Origin: Paulinella micropora
Taxonomy: Eukaryota; Cercozoa; Imbricatea; Euglyphida
Assembly: GCA_009731375.1 (NCBI GenBank)
Contig: BJOX01000035.1
Coordinates: forward strand, 380,994-433,400
Direction of reading: 5' to 3'
DNA: 52,407 nucleotides
Both the position numbers and the translations under genes were made by a program. Of the stretch, positions 9,919-19,152 are shown piece after piece. How positions within the stretch are numbered: position 1 is the first letter of the stretch; every line of letters starts with the position of its first letter. The notes under the pieces were generated by a model. It was not told where the DNA came from. It ran no database searches and saw nothing but the letters and a program-made list of their open reading frames with translations.

Positions 9919-10431
9919 TTAAAACTTTAAAAATATCTTAGATGTATCATTGTTTTCTTTTTTTGGTTTCTCGGGTTGTTGGTTATAAACATTAACTGAT
10001 ATGTTTGATTTCTTACCTTTACCCTTCTTCGGCTGAGGCTCTTCCTCTTCTTCCTCCTCGCTATCGTCGCTGTCCTCGCTCTCTTCCACTTTCTTTTTTA
10101 CCACTTTCTTCGCCTTCTTCTGTTTAGTCTTAAGTTTCATACCCGCAACCCGGCGCGCAACGATATCAACGAAATCGTGTTCCACTTCCTCATCAGAACT
10201 ATTTTCTTCAATCTGCTCGCCGTCTCTGCCATCTATCATATCCCTCGCCAACTGCTTCTTAGACACATGATCTATGCGCTGTTCCTCAGTCATTTCTTTC
10301 ACATTTTTAGCCTCTTCTTCTGCGAGTAGTTCCCTCGCCCTCTCAACCTTTCTCTGCTTAGCCTGTTTCTTCTTTGCCTCCCACCCCTTTTCAAGGTTCT
10401 TCATCGCGACCTCTCTATTACCTCTCGGCAT
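9919..10431 (-). CDS. Highly charged viral protein, unknown function
   Basis: The frame is 170 codons with an ATG start. The N-terminal half is a Lys/Arg/Glu-rich helix ('RKVERARELLAEEEAKN'). The middle has alternating basic and acidic blocks, including 'VEESEDSDDSEEEEEEE' followed by 'PKKGKGKKS', a pattern of a nuclear or DNA-associated protein. No enzyme motif is present. It is divergent from the fibre gene over an 81-bp AT-rich intergenic region that must hold both promoters. Confidence 0.65.
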   Translation of the reverse strand: MPRGNREVAMKNLEKGWEAKKKQAKQRKVERARELLAEEEAKNVKEMTEEQRIDHVSKKQLARDMIDGRDGEQIEENSSDEEVEHDFVDIVARRVAGMKLKTKQKKAKKVVKKKVEESEDSDDSEEEEEEEPQPKKGKGKKSNISVNVYNQQPEKPKKENNDTSKIFLKF

Positions 10432-10512
10432 TTTATGACTTGCTTATATTAATATACAAAATAATATTATTTAGTTTTTATTAATAAACAATTTTTTAAC
10501 AAATTATAAACA
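10432..10512. promoter_or_regulatory. Divergent AT-rich promoter region
   Basis: This 81-bp gap separates two divergent start codons. On the minus strand it contains TATTAATATA about 15 bases before the ATG at 10431, and TTTATTAATAAA lies in the middle. Similar TTAATATA-type boxes precede several other viral genes. Confidence 0.45.
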
Positions 10513-13500
10513 ATGAGTCAATATAAATCTCTCTTAGGCTTGAATGAAATCGCTACAGACAGCCTTTCAATCGCAAACTTAGACTTAACGAACACTAATA
10601 TTACGGGCTTAAATACAGACAGGGTGCCAGAAGATGCTGACCCCGTAAATCTTTATTTTACTGACAGCCGATTTGACACACGACTGGCTAGCAAAAACAC
10701 GGGAGACGTTAAAGAAGGAAAAAATTTATACTACACCGAGCAACGGGTTTCAAATAACGCTGATGTCTATGCCTCAACCCAACACCGCTCTAATACGAGT
10801 AATACACATCAAACCAGTTTATACAATCTCATAGATACAAACATATCAGCACAAGCGGTCGGTCAATACTTAACTTACAACGATGTAGACGGCAAATGGA
10901 GGAATACCTACCTCGGGTCAATTGACACACTCTCCGATGTAGTCATAACCGCACCAATAGCAGCGAATAGTTATCTCACATACAATTCAATAAACTGGGT
11001 AAATAAAACATTTCCGATAAATGCGGATGAGTTCGGGAATATTAGTATGGGAGGGAATTTGAATATAACAGGAGTTCATTTACTAAATACAAAAGATGTT
11101 GATACGTGGATATCAGAACACGAAGTGAATAATGATAACATTTCGGCGGACGGCTCAATTAATACACACAGCGATGTGTTAATTACAGGCACACCCGCAG
11201 ACAACCAATTATTAATTTATTCAACAGGGCAATAGCAAAATGTGGCACCGCCTTTTCTTAGATTAGATAACATGACTGGGGCGCTAAATATGAACAGTCA
11301 AAATATAACGAATGTTGGATCGCTAAATGGTAGGGTTGTTTCAACTTTGTTTACAGAGCATGATGCAAACAAAGCAAAAATATCCGCGGATGGATCAATA
11401 GACACACACATCGATGTTATCATATCAACAGCAGCAGACAATCAATTGCTCATTTATAGCACTGGGCAATGGAGAAATACAAACTCCCCGTTTCTTAGAT
11501 TAGACGGCACTGCCAATATGACGGGAGGACTTAACATGAACAATCAAAATATTACGAATGTAGGCTCACTAAATGGGCGAGTTGTTTCAACCTTATTTAC
11601 AGAACATGACGCTAATAAAGCGAAAGTGTCAGCAGATGGTTCAATTGATACACACAGCGATGTTATCATATCAACTGCGACAGACAATCAACTACTTATT
11701 TATAGCACTGGACAATGGAGAAATGTTGCTTCACCTTTTCTTAGATTAGACGGCACTGCCAATATGACGGGCGGATTAAACATGAATTCACAAAACATTA
11801 CGAATGTAGGCTCACTAAACGGGCGGGTTGTCTCAACCTTATTTACAGAACATGATGCGAACAAGGCGAAAGTGTCAGCCGATGGGAGCATAGACACACA
11901 TAGCGATGTTATCATATCAACTGCGGCAGACAATCAATTGCTTATCTATTCAACAGCTCAATGGCGAAACCAGAACTCTCCATTTCTAAAATTAGATGGA
12001 ACAGCAAACATGACGGGTGGATTAAATATGAATAGTCAAAATATTACGAATACGGGCTCGCTAAATGGTAGAGTCGTTTCGACTTTATTTAGCGAACACG
12101 ATACGAATAAGGCGAAAGTATCCGCCGATGGGTCAATAGACACACACAGCGACGTTATTATTACAACTCCCGCGAATGGTCAACTATTAACATACAACGG
12201 CACAAACTGGGTAAATTCTACAGGGGCTTTATCTTTCCTTGCCTTGTCAGGTGGGGCAATGACAGGAGATGTAAAATATGGGGCTTCTGCTTTTACTTTA
12301 TACACAGCCCCGCAAGCTATGACGGCGAACAATTCAGGGGGCTTTATTGCTTCTGCTTCAGATGAATACAATCCAGCATATTACGCTTTTAATGCCAGTC
12401 AGAATGATTATTGGACTACGGCTATTTATTACAACGACACGACAGGAGTTTATACAAGAACTCCCGCGACAACGAACACGTGGGGAGGAATAGGGTACAC
12501 AGGCAAATATATAAAAATTGATTTAGGGGCGATATACAGGTTAAAAACTTATTATGTGCGGTCTTCGTCTGCGAACTTCATTGAAACTACTCCGAGTATT
12601 TGTATGTTGAAACAAGTGCGGATAACATTACATACACATTATGGGATAGCAGGAGCGGGGAGGCTTGGGCAAGTCAAACAACGAAAACATATAACCCCGC
12701 TTCAAATGCTACCGCTAGATACATCATATTCGTCGTGAATAAGCCGGGAAGCGGTGGAACAAATCTTAGAAGTCAACCACGCATAGCCAGTTTGTATTTT
12801 GATTATGAGACATTTAACTATGATATAACGAATGTTAGAAATATGACGGGCTACTCATTAACGACTAGCGGAGCCATAACGGCCAGTGGATTGATAACGG
12901 CAAGTGGAGGATTAACAGGAACGACACTCACAGCTAGCGGATTGATAACGGCAAATGCGGGAGTTGATATGAAAAGTCAAATTTTGTCAAATGTGGGCAC
13001 TCCGTCAGCTTCAACAGACGGGGCGAATAAAAGTTATGTGGATACATTAGACGGGCAGAATGTGAAATTTACGGGAACACAGACAATGTCAGGAACGAAG
13101 GAATTCAGTGGAATATTAGCGACTTCTCTCGGCGTCCCGTGTATAATAGGTAGGAATACAAAAGGCACAGCTGCGACAGGGGGCTTAGAATTATATGGAA
13201 CCAACAACAATATGAATGGCCCGCACATACAAGCTTTTGTTAATACATCCGTTTATCCTACATTCCAATTATTGAACTGGGGGCAAGACAATATTAATTT
13301 GTATTTTGATTGTTATTATAACGGTACGAGCATATTATCTTCGAACACGTCATCAAATTTCCAAATAGCGAAATACGCAAACAAACTCAGTTTTAATTAC
13401 AAAAATGGGGGAACACTCGGACAATGAGCGAGGCGATGAACATAAGCTCGGCAGGACTAAGAACCGCAAATGCGGGCATATCCGTTGTTAATAGCACTGC

Positions 13501-14400
13501 GGATATAAGGGGGGAAGCGAGAAGCGGGTCTCATGCGACACCAGTAGGATTATATGCCACCGCAAACCTTGGTCAATCTTCTGGCGGTATTGAATTTAGA
13601 CATAGCAACGGGACGCAGGGTGTGGGTTTTGGTTATAATTCAGTATATGCTGCTGGAAGCAATACTAATCAAGACTTAAATTTTTATTCTAAGGGGAGTG
13701 GAATAATATATGCTAATAGTGCCATGACTTGCTCTTCGTCATTAACACCAAATTCAGGTATATCGACGACGACATTAACAGCTAGTAGTAGTATTACACT
13801 TAATACGACAGGCTCGGGGGGCTCAATCATATCTGGAAGCAGGCCAGCAAACACTACAGAACCATTAATAGTATTGAAGGCGAATGCGGGAGGAAACAAC
13901 AGAGGGGCGATTGGATGGAGTGGCACACAACTTTATGCTTGGTCTACGCCAAATCCAAATGGCGATGTCGGCTCTGCTTATAACTATGTTCCACAAAATA
14001 GTGCTTGGGGTTTTCGTCAGACAGAAGATTAAAATCAGATATTAAGACATTAGAATGTAGCGATTGTTGCGAGAAACTAATGAAATTAAATTGTTGTTCG
14101 TATTATTGGAAATCAGATGAGAAGAAAGAAAAGAAGAATTGCGGGTTTATAGCGGATGAGGTAAAAAAAATATTTCCAGAGTTTGTGGATACAACAGACA
14201 TGAAAATAGGAGAAGATGAAAACCTTGAAGGAATAACATATACAAGTTTTATTTCGATATTAGTTAGTGCTTTTCAACACATGGCGGAAAAAGTAGTTAA
14301 TTTAGAAAAAGAAAATAAAACTTTACTTAATATATTACAAGACCAAGCGAACCAATTAGCAGAAATCAGAGCAGTCGTATTTCCTCCCAATGCCCCCTAG
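10513..14400 (+). pseudogene. Phage-like tail-fibre protein with S74 chaperone domain, broken
   Basis: The pieces in order form one long receptor-binding fibre. An N-terminal segment (10513-11235) has 'YFTDSRFDTRL'-type sequence seen in viral fibres. It is followed by 82-residue repeats to about 12225. A discoidin (F5/8 type C)-like region (about 12355-12740) contains 'YIKIDLGAIYRL' and, after a frameshift, 'YVETSADNITYTLWDS'. Then come a beta-rich shaft and a C-terminal intramolecular chaperone (Peptidase S74) with 'SSDRRLKSDIK' and a coiled-coil end. Breaks: a TAG at 11233-11235 where the repeats have TGG, a frameshift near 12600, a four-base overlap change at 13424-13427, and a frameshift at GGGGTTTTC near 14005. 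Proteolytic release of the chaperone is known for the S74 family. Some breaks could be sequencing errors. Confidence 0.85.
10995..12225 (+). repeat. 246-bp tandem repeats inside the fibre gene
   Basis: Five successive units, the first diverged, are spaced exactly 246 bp apart; 'CTAAATGG'-type anchors lie near 11323, 11569, 11815 and 12061. Each encodes 82 residues containing 'LNGRVVSTLF', 'ADGSIDTHSDVI' and 'NMTGGLNMNSQNITN'. The exact period points to expansion by unequal recombination. Confidence 0.9.
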
Positions 14401-14680
14401 ATTACACCCACTACCACCAATCATAGAAGTAGATGGCGAACTGACACCCGAGTTGAAGAACCGCGTGCTAGATGTCCAAATTAAGCAGGAAGAAAAGAAA
14501 TTAGACCATGAATACGAAGACAACTGGGACTGTTGTATGACTAAGCGAAAAACTGACAGCCGTCTTATTAAATACTTATTTCAAATGGGTATCATTATCT
14601 CCATTATAACCCTTTGTATCGTGAGGCTATATGAAAAGAACATTCCGTGTGAGGTTGCTAACACTTATGTCGGAATTTGA
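14390..14680 (+). CDS. Small single-span membrane protein of the virus
   Basis: The 96-codon ATG frame overlaps the fibre stop codon by 11 bp, suggesting linked expression. A Pro-rich N-terminus and a charged stretch precede one transmembrane helix near residues 65-82 ('MGIIISIITLCIVRLY'). The topology would leave most of the protein on one side of the membrane. A role in virion exit, entry or fibre anchoring is inference; I recognise no family. Confidence 0.6.
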   Translation: MPPRLHPLPPIIEVDGELTPELKNRVLDVQIKQEEKKLDHEYEDNWDCCMTKRKTDSRLIKYLFQMGIIISIITLCIVRLYEKNIPCEVANTYVGI

Positions 14681-14718
14681 CCTTACTCATCGGCATATGC
14701 ATTCCATCGCCTTCTAGT

Positions 14719-14961
14719 TCAAAGAAGTGAACACTCATACAAATAGACTTTATACCACGAAGCATCATTTGAACATATTAAAGGAATGGCGTCATTAAAA
14801 CTAACACACCAATCACTCATCGGCTTACACACACATCCTTGTTTTATACACCACAAACAGCTTTCATTTTTTTTATCGCTGTATCTCGAATAGAAGTCGC
14901 AGGCGGACCGAGCAGAAATATTAATTAATAAAAAGTTTATGAGTAGTAGTATAGGCGGCAT
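14719..14961 (-). CDS. Possible Cys-rich secreted small protein
   Basis: The frame is 80 codons from the ATG at 14961 on the minus strand. A hydrophobic N-terminus ('ILLLINFLLINI') resembles a signal peptide and is followed by eight cysteines, including 'CLWCIKQGCVC'. It fills the gap between two plus-strand genes and overlaps the start of the next one by 23 bp. It may be a chance frame, but the composition is not typical of antisense noise. Confidence 0.35.
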   Translation of the reverse strand: MPPILLLINFLLINISARSACDFYSRYSDKKNESCLWCIKQGCVCKPMSDWCVSFNDAIPLICSNDASWYKVYLYECSLL

Positions 14962-15334
14962 CACGATGGACTATAAATACCAAAACATTATTTTTCTGAG
15001 CAACGATTTTCCAGGCGGGGTTGATGGTAGCAAGACATTCAACAAAAACATTCAAATGAACTTTACACCGACTAGAATGAATGTTAAGTTTATCCACTAT
15101 ATGAACAATGCGGCCGAGACGAAAACAAAAATACTTTATATGGACCGCATCGGAATTATTGGCACATTCGCAGACAGCACCACGGCAAACATTTCAAATC
15201 TCGGCTACAACTTAGGAGTAGTAGGTTGGTCTGATGGGGTTTACATATTTAAAGTGCTTAAAACGGACAGCGGTAATATTGAGACTGACCAGCTAGCTGG
15301 AAGAATTGTTATTTGTTTGGAATTTCTCGCTTGA
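14939..15334 (+). CDS. Conserved-looking small beta-rich viral protein
   Basis: The frame is 131 codons with an ATG preceded by an AT-rich leader (TTAATTAATAAAAAG). The composition suggests a compact beta-sheet protein ('MNFTPTRMNVKFIHYMNN', 'GRIVICLEFLA' at the end). It lies just upstream of the packaging ATPase (17 bp), with the ATPase, protease and capsid genes following in the same direction, so a structural role such as a virion accessory protein is plausible. I do not recognise a named family. Confidence 0.6.
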   Translation: MSSSIGGITMDYKYQNIIFLSNDFPGGVDGSKTFNKNIQMNFTPTRMNVKFIHYMNNAAETKTKILYMDRIGIIGTFADSTTANISNLGYNLGVVGWSDGVYIFKVLKTDSGNIETDQLAGRIVICLEFLA

Positions 15335-15350
15335 TAAAAATATAGCGACG

Positions 15351-16172
15351 ATGGAAAAAATTAACGATATACGAGTTAGACCAGTCAAGCAAAACGGAGA
15401 TGGCGACAAGATGGCAAAAGGATATAAGTTATTTGATGAACCGTATGCCAATATATTTCTTCTCGCTCGCAAGAAGAGCGGTAAGACGACCGCACTGTTC
15501 GAAATCCTGAAACGAACGACCGACAAAAGGACCCGTATTGTTATTATTGCCAGCACAATACACAAAGACCACATTTACAAAGAAATGGTGAAGCACTTCA
15601 AGAAGAAGGGAAATCCGATGGCAGTATATACATATTTGAAAACGGACGGCTACAGCGTGATTGACTACGAGTTAGACAAGCTGAATAAACCCGATGAAGA
15701 GCAAGAAGAAGGCGAGGTTGTGCGGGAACTGCGTGAGGAACCGAAGCCGAAGTTTCTTTATTTTGGTAAAGATGAAGAGAAGAAGCAGGGAGAAGAGAGG
15801 ACCCCGAGACCGTCTAAGTATCAAACTCCCGAGGTTGTTTTTGTCTTAGATGACCTCGGCTCAGGTTTAAGGGATAAGTCCGTGAGCGACCTGTCGAAAA
15901 AAAGTAGACACTACAAGTCAAAAGTGATTATGAGTTCGCAGTATCTAAACGACTTACGACCTGAGGCGATTAAACAGCTGGACTATTTTCTTATTTTTCC
16001 TGGTCAGTCTCAGGATGAAATAGAGCTCGTATACAAACATCTGGACCACGGCTACGACCTCGACTACTTCATTGAAAAATATCACGAGGCAACGAAAGAA
16101 CGATTTAACTTTTTGTATGTTGATGCGGTATCGGACGAACTGAGGCAAAATTTCAATAAGCGATTTTTGTAA
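15351..16172 (+). CDS. Genome-packaging ATPase (FtsK/HerA, A32-like)
   Basis: This is the P-loop NTPase that pumps viral DNA into the capsid. Walker A is 'LLARKKSGKTTALFE' (about residue 40-50) and Walker B is 'VVFVLDDLGSG' (about residue 165). After it comes 'MSSQYLNDLRPEAIKQLDY', with a Gln at the usual sensor position. The ATG at 15351 gives 273 aa, typical for the family in Polintons, virophages and PLVs. The frame is open back to 15306, but an ATG close to the Walker region fits better. A Lys/Glu-rich insertion lies at about residues 105-145. It is intact and is the strongest single marker of a virus-like element here. Confidence 0.93.
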   Translation: MEKINDIRVRPVKQNGDGDKMAKGYKLFDEPYANIFLLARKKSGKTTALFEILKRTTDKRTRIVIIASTIHKDHIYKEMVKHFKKKGNPMAVYTYLKTDGYSVIDYELDKLNKPDEEQEEGEVVRELREEPKPKFLYFGKDEEKKQGEERTPRPSKYQTPEVVFVLDDLGSGLRDKSVSDLSKKSRHYKSKVIMSSQYLNDLRPEAIKQLDYFLIFPGQSQDEIELVYKHLDHGYDLDYFIEKYHEATKERFNFLYVDAVSDELRQNFNKRFL

Positions 16173-16204
16173 TTTATTATTAATTTTTTTTTCCATATAT
16201 TATA

Positions 16205-16525
16205 ATGGTCGTGAAAACAACAAGGGTTGAAGTCATTCCAACAGTCGGAAAAATAACAAGAAACTCAAACACAATGGCGGGCGGAAAAAAGAAAACTGGT
16301 CGCAAGAAACAAAAGGGTTGCGGGCAAAAGGGAGGTAAAATAAATTGGGAAAAGGTCGGAAATACATTTAGGAATATTAATAACTATTTGAAAAAAGACA
16401 AAACAATCTCTCGCTTCGCTGGTGCTTTGGATAGAGTTGGTGTTCCTTATGCTGGCAAAGTTCAAAAGGTTGCGAGCGATATGGGATACGGCAAGCAACG
16501 AGGCCGTGGAGCACTTAAATTTTAA
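16205..16525 (+). CDS. Small basic Gly/Lys-rich viral protein
   Basis: The frame is 106 codons. After a short N-terminus there is a very basic block ('GGKKKTGRKKQKGCGQKGG'), a helical middle ('WEKVGNTFRNINNYLKK') and a basic Gly-rich end ('GYGKQRGRGALKF'). This resembles core or penton-base associated peptides of adenovirus-like elements, which are DNA-condensing or membrane-active, but homology cannot be claimed by eye. It sits between ATPase and protease, so it is plausibly a virion protein and a protease substrate. Confidence 0.6.
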   Translation: MVVKTTRVEVIPTVGKITRNSNTMAGGKKKTGRKKQKGCGQKGGKINWEKVGNTFRNINNYLKKDKTISRFAGALDRVGVPYAGKVQKVASDMGYGKQRGRGALKF

Positions 16526-16587
16526 ACCCCCAGAAGTGGACCAAATAAAAACTAAACTTTTTATTATTTTTTTTTACATTAATATAT

Positions 16588-17138
16588 ATGAAAACCAAAA
16601 CCCGTGGAGGTATGAGAAAGAAAACTAAACAACGACCGCCGAGGATATACAGAACGAAGGATGGTCGACCATCTATCAAAGTAAAAGGTAAGAGAGCATA
16701 TCTAAACTTCGGAAAGAAGACAAATGACTTATCAACGCTTCAAATTGTTAAGCTATTTATGAAATATTTAGAGACAAAGAAGGAAAACTTACGAAAAGTT
16801 CAAAGCCTGTCGGAGATTGAACACAACACGAGAACCGCAATTCAAGACCACTTAGATAAACTCAAGCAGGAGAAATATGAAAAGATAGAAGCCATAGACA
16901 AGAAGGAGAAAGCGGACATTGAAGAAAAAGACCAGGAAAGGAAGAGGCAACACCGCAAAGAATTAGCCGACATACAAGAAAGACAGGATGAAAAGGACAG
17001 AGACTCAGGAAAGAGCAACGACTTATTGAGGAATTGCGTAGAACTAAGCAAGGACTACTAACAGCACCTGTCGAAGAAAAAAACGCCAAAAAAACATACT
17101 CCAAAATCATCTCCAAGCGGAATAATCGATATAACTGA
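16588..17138 (+). CDS. Basic coiled-coil viral protein, probable 3' frameshift
   Basis: The 157-codon frame (to the TAA at 17059-17061) starts with a basic segment ('TRGGMRKKTKQRPPRIYR') and continues as a long Lys/Glu coiled coil. Near 17010 the better coding frame shifts: 'EQRLIEELRRTKQGLLTAP' can be read on to a TGA at 17136-17138, so the C-terminus may be displaced by a one-base indel. It is preceded by ATTAATATAT at 16578-16587. Function is unknown; its place among virion genes suggests a structural or DNA-binding role. Confidence 0.55.
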
Positions 17139-17191
17139 TGAAGTAAACAAGCAAGCAAAAGATTTGAAAGACGAAAAGAATCATTGACGCT

Positions 17192-18160
17192 ATGTTTACA
17201 GAGGGTATGAGATTACAACGAAAAAATACTGGAAAACCTAAACATCACGTTGTAGTAAATAGCCTCATAAAAGCAGGTATTGATATTAAAATTGTAAAAC
17301 CAAAAGGTAGAAAGAAAAGTTATTCAGAGACATTGAAACAATGGTTGTACACTCAAAAATTTACCGAAAAAATAACTTCTCCTGAGGATGGATGGGACAC
17401 ACTAGATAAACTTCTAAAAGAAAAGAAAACACCCCAGACAAAACAACCACCACTGACACAACAACAAACCCCTAATTCACCAGAGGCTAAACAGCTAATA
17501 TTTGAGTTGACACAGGGACAAGCACCACCCCCATACCAACAACAAGCACCCGACCAACAACAAGCACCCGACCAACAACAAGCACCCAACCAACAACAAG
17601 CACCCAACCAACAACAAGAAGATACACAACCACCACCCTTAGAAAACGACGCTCCGCAAGATGGAACAGGCAAAGGCTTAATGACGCACGAAATAAATGA
17701 GATTATGAAAAAACATAAGTGGTTTCTCGGCACAGTTCCCAGCGACCAGCTCAACACTTTGAACCCAGGAAGCAGAAAGCGATACGGCTTCATAATGAAC
17801 TTAGACCGCCATAATCAAGGAGGCTCGCACTGGATAGCAGTTTGGATTTCTTTGAATGGAGACAGGGCTGTTGAAGTTTATGACCCGCTAGCCGAATATG
17901 AGCCGACTGAACTTTTCCAGCATCAAATGAAACAGCTGTTAGATAAAAGCCGTCCTGATAGTTATTTATTCATGAAGGTCAATCAAGTAAAACAACAAAG
18001 CGACACCTCAGACACCTGCGGATGGCACTCGATGCGGTTTCTTTTAGAGCGGGCGAAAGGAACACGTTTTAAATTCGCTAGCGGATGGACTGATTTGAAA
18101 GAGAAGGAGGCGGAGGAGTTGAAATCGCAGAACGGCTACGGCTTTGATACGTATATTTAG
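17192..18160 (+). CDS. Adenain/Ulp1-like maturation cysteine protease
   Basis: This capsid-maturation protease (C5/C48-like fold) cleaves precursor virion proteins. In the C-terminal half, catalytic His lies in 'GGSHWIAVWI', Asp in 'EVYDPLAEYE', and the nucleophile Cys in 'DTCGWHSMRFL' with an upstream Gln for the oxyanion hole ('VKQQSDTSDT'). The N-terminal about 100 residues are a separate basic region. A linker of repeated 'QQQAP' hexapeptide-like units encoded by a tandem 18-bp DNA repeat (17530-17620) joins the two. All catalytic residues are present. It is 322 aa, longer than adenain because of the N-terminal region. It lies directly upstream of the penton gene. Confidence 0.9.
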   Translation: MFTEGMRLQRKNTGKPKHHVVVNSLIKAGIDIKIVKPKGRKKSYSETLKQWLYTQKFTEKITSPEDGWDTLDKLLKEKKTPQTKQPPLTQQQTPNSPEAKQLIFELTQGQAPPPYQQQAPDQQQAPDQQQAPNQQQAPNQQQEDTQPPPLENDAPQDGTGKGLMTHEINEIMKKHKWFLGTVPSDQLNTLNPGSRKRYGFIMNLDRHNQGGSHWIAVWISLNGDRAVEVYDPLAEYEPTELFQHQMKQLLDKSRPDSYLFMKVNQVKQQSDTSDTCGWHSMRFLLERAKGTRFKFASGWTDLKEKEAEELKSQNGYGFDTYI

Positions 18161-18266
18161 CAGCACCTCCTCTCCGTTGTGGTAGGTAATTAAAACAAAA
18201 AATATATTTTCCTATATATAGTTTTTTGAGATTGTAAGTGGTTTTTTGAAAAAAAGAGCACTTACT

Positions 18267-19079
18267 ATGGAGTATAAGGGCGGACGAAGTAGTGGCATCT
18301 ATTACATAAACAGCAAAAATAGGATAAACGGCACAGACAGCGATTTCACTCACTCCATTGATATGAAGGGGTTAGACAATCCAACACATTGTAAAATTTT
18401 ACATATCTATGTGCCGAAATCATATTACTCTGTGGCAAGTCCTTACAACACTTTTACTCTGAGTGAAAACGGCAACGAGGCACTCATTACGATACCAGAG
18501 GGCAACTATACGATAAACAACTTAAAAAATAAGCTGGCCGAAGTGCTAACCGCAGACAGTCCAAACCATTACACATACACAATAACAAGCAACAATACGA
18601 ATACCGACCCAGAAGACGGCAAGCTATTATTTACCGTAGCGAACAACCTAGGTATTCAACCGCGGTTTGTATTTGACGACGAAACTCGCATCCACGAAGT
18701 AATGGGGTTTGAGCGGTCTTCTACTTATTTCTTTGTCAATAATAACCTAAGGTCGTCAAATGTCATAATATTGACGGGCGAAAAAACATTGTATTTACAG
18801 TCGGACCTCGTTGGGGAAGGCGATAACCACGTGCTCCAAGAAATATACACCGCGAATGAAATACCGTTCGGCTCTGTTATCTACGACGGAAGCGGGTCGG
18901 AGTATGGCAAAAGACTGTCCGCCAATTCAAACAATGTTTATCGGTTTTACTTAACTGACGAAAACGACCAAGCCATTAATCTTAACGGTCTCGGAGTCGT
19001 AATGACGTTGTTGATTTACCGCGAGACGAATTATTTTAATTTATTTTCATCATTTTTTAATTTGTTGAAATCTCGGTAG
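18267..19079 (+). CDS. Minor capsid (penton-like) protein
   Basis: The single jelly-roll vertex protein of PLV/Polinton virions fits the size, position and sequence. It opens with 'SGIYYINSKNRINGTDSDF', followed by beta strands such as 'CKILHIYVPKSYYSV' and 'EALITIPEGNYTINNL', and ends in 'GVVMTLLIYRET'. The ATG at 18267 gives 270 aa. The frame is open to 18246 but there is no better start. It lies between the protease and the major capsid gene, the usual neighbourhood. It is intact, unlike the adjacent major capsid gene. About 17 extra residues after 'YRETN' may be a small C-terminal extension. Confidence 0.82.
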   Translation: MEYKGGRSSGIYYINSKNRINGTDSDFTHSIDMKGLDNPTHCKILHIYVPKSYYSVASPYNTFTLSENGNEALITIPEGNYTINNLKNKLAEVLTADSPNHYTYTITSNNTNTDPEDGKLLFTVANNLGIQPRFVFDDETRIHEVMGFERSSTYFFVNNNLRSSNVIILTGEKTLYLQSDLVGEGDNHVLQEIYTANEIPFGSVIYDGSGSEYGKRLSANSNNVYRFYLTDENDQAINLNGLGVVMTLLIYRETNYFNLFSSFFNLLKSR

Positions 19080-19152
19080 CAAGGTATTTATTATAATTAT
19101 TTATTTTTTTCTATTTACAAGATATAGAGCAATAAGCAAAAAAAAAAAAAAA

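Noticed and set aside
11700-11933. Minus-strand frames inside the fibre gene
   Set aside because: Shadows of the repeated fibre sequence with no independent support.
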